Shown here: positions 60,781 through 64,000 of the stretch, one piece after another | Layout of the letters: each line of letters starts with the position of its first letter | Position numbering within the stretch: the stretch's first letter is position 1 | Source: an uncultured Ruthenibacterium sp. | GTDB lineage: Bacteria > Bacillota > Clostridia > Oscillospirales > Ruminococcaceae | Assembly: GCA_944386555.1 (NCBI GenBank) | Contig: CALXBN010000025.1 | Coordinates: 1-64,000, forward strand | Direction: 5' to 3' | Length of the DNA stretch: 64,000 nt | Notes under the pieces: generated by a model | What the model saw: only the letters and a program-made list of their open reading frames with translations | Told to the model about the DNA's origin: nothing | The model's database searches: none | Position numbers and translations under genes: made by a program

Positions 60781-61866
60781 ATGGCCAACCGTGTGTTTCA
60801 GGGCGTTGTCTACCAAATGAAGGATGCCATCGACCGCCTGGTGGGCGTGGTGGATGAGACGGGCACCATCATTGCCTGTGCGGATGTGAACCGCGTAGGC
60901 GAGGTGCGCGACGGCATCGCCGCCGACCGCCTTACTGCCGGCGAAGCCTTTATGCGGGACGGATACACTTACCATCTGTTCACCGCCAACAAGCGCAACG
61001 ATTACGCTGTGATGGTGGAGGGCACCGACGAAGCGGCTTCCCGCTATGCTGCGCTGCTGGCCATCAGCATGCAGAACATCAAGCAGTACCACGACGAAAA
61101 GTTCGACAAGGTGAACTTTATCAAGAATGTGGTGATGGACAACATCCTGCCCGGCGATATTTACGCCCGCGCCCGGGAGCTGCACTTCTCCACCGATGTA
61201 TCCCGGGTGGTGCTGCTCATCCGCGTCACATCCGGGGCTGATATTTCCGCCTACGATGTGGTCAGCAGCCTGTTCCCGGACAAGCAGAAGGACTTTGTGT
61301 TCAACATCAATGAAACCGATACCGTGCTGGTGAAAGAAATCAAGCGCGGCATTGAAAACCACGATATCTACAAGCTGGGCCAGAGCATTGTGGATACGCT
61401 GTCCGGCGAGCATTATATCAAGGCCGTGGTGGGCATCGGCACACCCATTGCCAATGTGAAAGACCTGGCCACCAGCTTCAAAGAGGCCCAGATCGCCATG
61501 GAGGTGGGCAAGGTGTTCGACACCGAAGAGTCCATCATCTGCTATGACCATCTGGGCATTGCCCGCCTGATTTACCAGCTGCCCACCACCCTGTGCGAAA
61601 TGTTCCTGCGCGAGGTGTTCAAAAACGGTAGCATTGAAAGCCTGGATCAGGAAACCCTGTTCACCATCCAGCGCTTTTTCGACAATAACCTGAACGTCTC
61701 GGAAACCAGCCGCGGGTTGTTTGTACACCGAAACACCCTGGTGTACCGGCTGGAGAAAATCAAGAAGCTTACCGGCCTGGATTTGCGGGAGTTCGATGAT
61801 GCCATCACATTCAAAGTGGCCATGATGGTGAAGAAATACCTCTCGGCCAATCCGGCCAAATATTGA
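60781..61866 (+). CDS. CdaR/PucR-type transcriptional regulator
   Basis: A 361-residue regulator. The N-terminal part (about 1-130) resembles a small-molecule sensing domain (LVGVVDETGTIIACADVNRVGEVRD...), the middle part (about 135-270) a GGDEF-like fold without catalytic motif, and the C-terminus (about 300-355) the PucR helix-turn-helix: TIQRFFDNNLNVSETSRGLFVHRNTLVYRLEKIKKLTGLDLREFDDAI. Such proteins usually activate catabolic genes in response to a metabolite; the ligand here is unknown. AAAGGAG precedes the ATG. Next gene is ftsE, 118 bp on. Confidence 0.85.
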   Translation: MANRVFQGVVYQMKDAIDRLVGVVDETGTIIACADVNRVGEVRDGIAADRLTAGEAFMRDGYTYHLFTANKRNDYAVMVEGTDEAASRYAALLAISMQNIKQYHDEKFDKVNFIKNVVMDNILPGDIYARARELHFSTDVSRVVLLIRVTSGADISAYDVVSSLFPDKQKDFVFNINETDTVLVKEIKRGIENHDIYKLGQSIVDTLSGEHYIKAVVGIGTPIANVKDLATSFKEAQIAMEVGKVFDTEESIICYDHLGIARLIYQLPTTLCEMFLREVFKNGSIESLDQETLFTIQRFFDNNLNVSETSRGLFVHRNTLVYRLEKIKKLTGLDLREFDDAITFKVAMMVKKYLSANPAKY

Positions 61867-61984
61867 CGGCCGGCGGCGCCGTCGCCGCCCGGGCCGGCCC
61901 ATGCGGGCGCTCATCGGCACGAGCGCCCGTTTCCGTTTGTACGGCGCGGCGGTTTTCGCGCTGATTCTGACAGGGGAGAATGTT

Positions 61985-62830
61985 ATGATCCGTTTTGAGA
62001 ATGTAAAAAAAGTGTACCCAGGCACCGGCAAAAGCCCGGACATTGTGGCCCTGCAGAATGTGAACCTCCACATTGGCAAGGGCGAGTTCGTGTTTGTACT
62101 GGGCCACTCCGGCGCGGGCAAAAGCACCTTTTTGAAGCTGATCCTGCGGGAAGAGGCGGCCACCGAGGGCCGGGTCATTGTCAATGGGTGGGATCTGTCC
62201 ACCATCAAGAACCGGGAGATCCCTTACCTGCGTCGGGGCCTGGGGGTGGTGTTCCAGGACTTCCGCCTGATTCCCACCATGACGGCCTATGAGAACGTGG
62301 CCTTTGCCATGCGGGTCACCAACATCCCCGAAAAGCAGATCAAGCGCCGGGTGCCTTATGTACTGAATCTGGTAGGCCTGCGCGACAAAGCCTACAGCCT
62401 GCCTCAGGAGCTTTCCGGCGGCGAGCAGCAGCGTATCGCCCTGGCCCGTGCATTGGTGCACTCGCCGCCCATCATCATTGCGGACGAGCCCACCGGCAAT
62501 ATTGACCCCGAGCTGGGCGTGGAGATCATGGAGCTGCTGCAGGCCATCAACACGGTGGGCACCACCGTAGTGGTGGTAACCCACGAGCGGGACCTGGCTC
62601 TGCGCTTCCACAAGCGCGTCATCACCATTGACCACGGCGAAGTGGTGGCGGATGCCCCCGCCGCACCCCGCCGCCGGCGCACTCCTGCCGAAGCGGCCGC
62701 GCCCACAGCCGCCCAGCGCGGCAGCGCACCGGGCCAGCCGGCCCGGCCGGCCCGTCCCGCTGCCGCGCGCACCGGCCGGCCCGCTGCGCCGCGCCATACC
62801 GGCGCCGCCAAAGGGGGTGAGCAGCCGTGA
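61985..62830 (+). CDS. ftsE: Cell division ATP-binding protein FtsE with extra tail
   Basis: ATPase of the FtsEX complex, which drives cell-wall hydrolases at division or sporulation. The 281 residues contain Walker A GHSGAGKST (about 40-48), VVFQDFRLIPTMTAYENVAFAMR (Q loop), ELSGGEQQRIALARAL signature and IIIADEPTGNIDPE Walker B. The core ends near 225. A further 50 residues rich in Ala, Pro and Arg (SAPGQPARPARPAAA-like) extend beyond the normal FtsE end. The ATG follows GGGGAG. It overlaps ftsX as GTGA. Confidence 0.94.
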   Translation: MIRFENVKKVYPGTGKSPDIVALQNVNLHIGKGEFVFVLGHSGAGKSTFLKLILREEAATEGRVIVNGWDLSTIKNREIPYLRRGLGVVFQDFRLIPTMTAYENVAFAMRVTNIPEKQIKRRVPYVLNLVGLRDKAYSLPQELSGGEQQRIALARALVHSPPIIIADEPTGNIDPELGVEIMELLQAINTVGTTVVVVTHERDLALRFHKRVITIDHGEVVADAPAAPRRRRTPAEAAAPTAAQRGSAPGQPARPARPAAARTGRPAAPRHTGAAKGGEQP

Positions 62831-63756
62831 AATGGTCCAGCTTCCAGTACTTAGTCAAGCAGGGCTGGCACAGCATGGTGGCCAACCGGCTGATGACCCT
62901 GGCCAGCATGGGCGTGCTGACGGCCTGTCTGTTCATCACCGGCGTGGCCGCGCTGCTCAGCCTGAATGTGAACAGTTTTGTGGATTATTTGGGCAGCAAA
63001 AACGAGGTGGTGTTCTTTCTGGAGGACACCGCCACCGACGAGCAGGTGCAGGCCCTGGCTGCCCAGATCGATGCCACGGACAATGTAGCCGCCAGCACGT
63101 ATATCTCCAAGGCCCAGGCCGTGGAGGAGATGCGCCAGGACTTGGGCGAAAATTCCGATCTGCTGGACTCTTTCGCCGGGGAGGATAACCCCTCCAACCC
63201 CCTGCCGGCCTCGTTCCGTGTTTCGGTGGAGGATCCGGCCCTGATGGACCAGACCGTGCAGACCATCCGCAGCTACGGCGGAGACCTGTTTTACCGCGTG
63301 GAGGCTCCCAGCGAGCTGGGAGATGCCATGGTGACTGTGCGCCGCGTGGCCAACCTGGTGGGATGGGGTCTGGTGGCGGTGCTGGGGGTCGTCAGCGTGG
63401 TGGTCATCAGCAATACCATCAAGCTGACAGTATTTGCCCGGCGCAAGGAGATCAACATTATGAAATTCGTGGGCGCAACCAATGCCTTCATCCGTTTGCC
63501 TTTTTTTGTGGAGGGCATGACGGTGGGCGCTTTGGCCGGCGTGCTGGCCACCGCGCTGGTGGGCGGCGGCTATTATGCGATGGACCGCAGCTTCCACGCC
63601 GCCGACAGCTATTCGGTACTGCTGGTGGAATTCCAGCAGTGTATGATCCCGTTCTCTGCAGTGATCCTGCCTTTGGCCGGCGGGTTTATCCTGTTCGGCA
63701 TGTTCATCGGCGGCATGGGCTGTGCCGCCAGCATCCGCAGACATCTGAAGGTTTGA
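62827..63756 (+). CDS. ftsX: Cell division permease FtsX
   Basis: Membrane subunit of FtsEX. The 309 residues have an N-terminal membrane segment (about 25-47; LMTLASMGVLTACLFITGVAALL), an outer domain (about 50-175; DENSDLLDSF-type region) and three C-terminal segments (about 180-205, 228-250, 275-300), the standard FtsX topology. VFARRKEINIMKFVGATNAFIRLPFFVEGM is a family signature that contacts FtsE. The GTG at 62827 overlaps the ftsE stop. An exported protein follows directly. Confidence 0.94.
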   Translation: MKWSSFQYLVKQGWHSMVANRLMTLASMGVLTACLFITGVAALLSLNVNSFVDYLGSKNEVVFFLEDTATDEQVQALAAQIDATDNVAASTYISKAQAVEEMRQDLGENSDLLDSFAGEDNPSNPLPASFRVSVEDPALMDQTVQTIRSYGGDLFYRVEAPSELGDAMVTVRRVANLVGWGLVAVLGVVSVVVISNTIKLTVFARRKEINIMKFVGATNAFIRLPFFVEGMTVGALAGVLATALVGGGYYAMDRSFHAADSYSVLLVEFQQCMIPFSAVILPLAGGFILFGMFIGGMGCAASIRRHLKV

Positions 63757-63775
63757 CCGTTTACAGGAGCGTGCC

Positions 63776-64000
63776 ATGGATAAGCAGCAAAAACACAAAT
63801 GGATGGTGCGGGCCGTCAGCGTACTGCTGGCCCTGATGATGATAGCTACGGTGGTGGCGCCCCTGGCGGCCACTGTATTTGCCGAGGGCATGGGCGGCAC
63901 CGCCGCCGACGGCGCCTCCTCCGGCACCGCCGCCGACGGCTCGGCCTCCGGCTCTGCCGGTACCACCTCCACCGATCAGACAGGCGAGGACCTGCGGGCC
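63776..64000 (+). CDS. Exported protein, 5' end only (probable FtsEX partner)
   Basis: ATG 63776 follows AGGAG and opens a frame that runs off the window without a stop (75 codons). It encodes a signal peptide (MVRAVSVLLALMMIATVVAPLAATVFAEG region, about 10-37) followed by Gly/Ala/Ser-rich sequence with two copies of GTAADG. The position 20 bp after ftsX is where many Firmicutes encode the peptidoglycan hydrolase or M23-type activator of FtsEX; the visible part has no catalytic domain, so that is only inference from context. Confidence 0.7.
   Translation, partial: MDKQQKHKWMVRAVSVLLALMMIATVVAPLAATVFAEGMGGTAADGASSGTAADGSASGSAGTTSTDQTGEDLRA

Noticed and set aside
1..64000. CRISPR array, rRNA operon or complete insertion sequence
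   Set aside because: No regularly spaced repeats, rRNA signatures or transposase motifs were found anywhere in the window.

Overview
The window is GC-rich (clearly above 55 percent in most genes) bacterial chromosome with dense, mostly co-directional genes, AGGAGG-type ribosome binding sites, sigma-A promoters and many U-tailed hairpin terminators. The gene set (zapA, mgsA, coaX, thiI with a cysteine desulfurase, fhs, pflBA behind a ZTP riboswitch, DUF4321, VanR/VanS-like two-component genes) points to a strictly anaerobic, fermentative Clostridia member, most likely Oscillospiraceae/Ruminococcaceae (Faecalibacterium/Gemmiger/Subdoligranulum-like). That placement is inference from gene content and composition.

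Layout. 1-163: the left edge ends in the 3' half of a tRNA-Arg(CCT) without its 5' half, which looks like an attachment site bounding an integrated element to the left; four hairpins follow up to 480. 618-4954 (minus): glycogen/maltodextrin breakdown (glgP and a GH13 enzyme). 5278-10379: housekeeping run zapA, U32 protein, dut, DUF4321, maf, a MinD-like ATPase, mgsA. 10626-18347: ROK-family protein, udk, an ECF sigma factor next to a response regulator and histidine kinase, fhs. 18519-24320: DegV, cysteine desulfurase-thiI (4-thiouridine), cinA and a membrane-anchored degenerate CinA paralog. 24501-26330 (minus): membrane-bound M23/G5 protein.

26598-35236 is one aromatic amino acid operon holding all seven shikimate-pathway activities plus the Phe and Tyr branches: pheA, aroB, aroC, aroE-aroK fusion, aroQ-DUF952 fusion, DAHP synthase, aroA, tyrA. 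35312-35850 is an AT-rich insert with a small frameshifted exported protein. 36156-40471: ilvE, then a ZTP riboswitch controlling pflA-pflB. 40578-45116: a MITE-like repeat, a solitary solute-binding lipoprotein, a YczE/YitT-like membrane protein, and a second ECF sigma factor with its own anti-sigma factor and a small membrane protein.

45437-51825: two MFS transporters, a zinc-dependent phospholipase C-like protein, a GHL10 lipoprotein and an MBL-fold hydrolase. The second MFS gene (48249) has a 5-codon leader peptide and a long hairpin that would hide its ribosome binding site: a drug-inducible-type attenuator. 52079-56886: lipoprotein, DUF308, XpaC, TelA, LemA-like and TPM genes forming a coherent predicted envelope cluster. 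57064-64000: GNAT, coaX, DUF4830, a pseudouridine synthase, a CdaR/PucR-type regulator, ftsE, ftsX and the start of an exported protein that is probably the FtsEX partner.

No rRNA, CRISPR array or complete insertion sequence was seen. Starts were moved from the longest possible reading frame wherever a ribosome binding site decided it.
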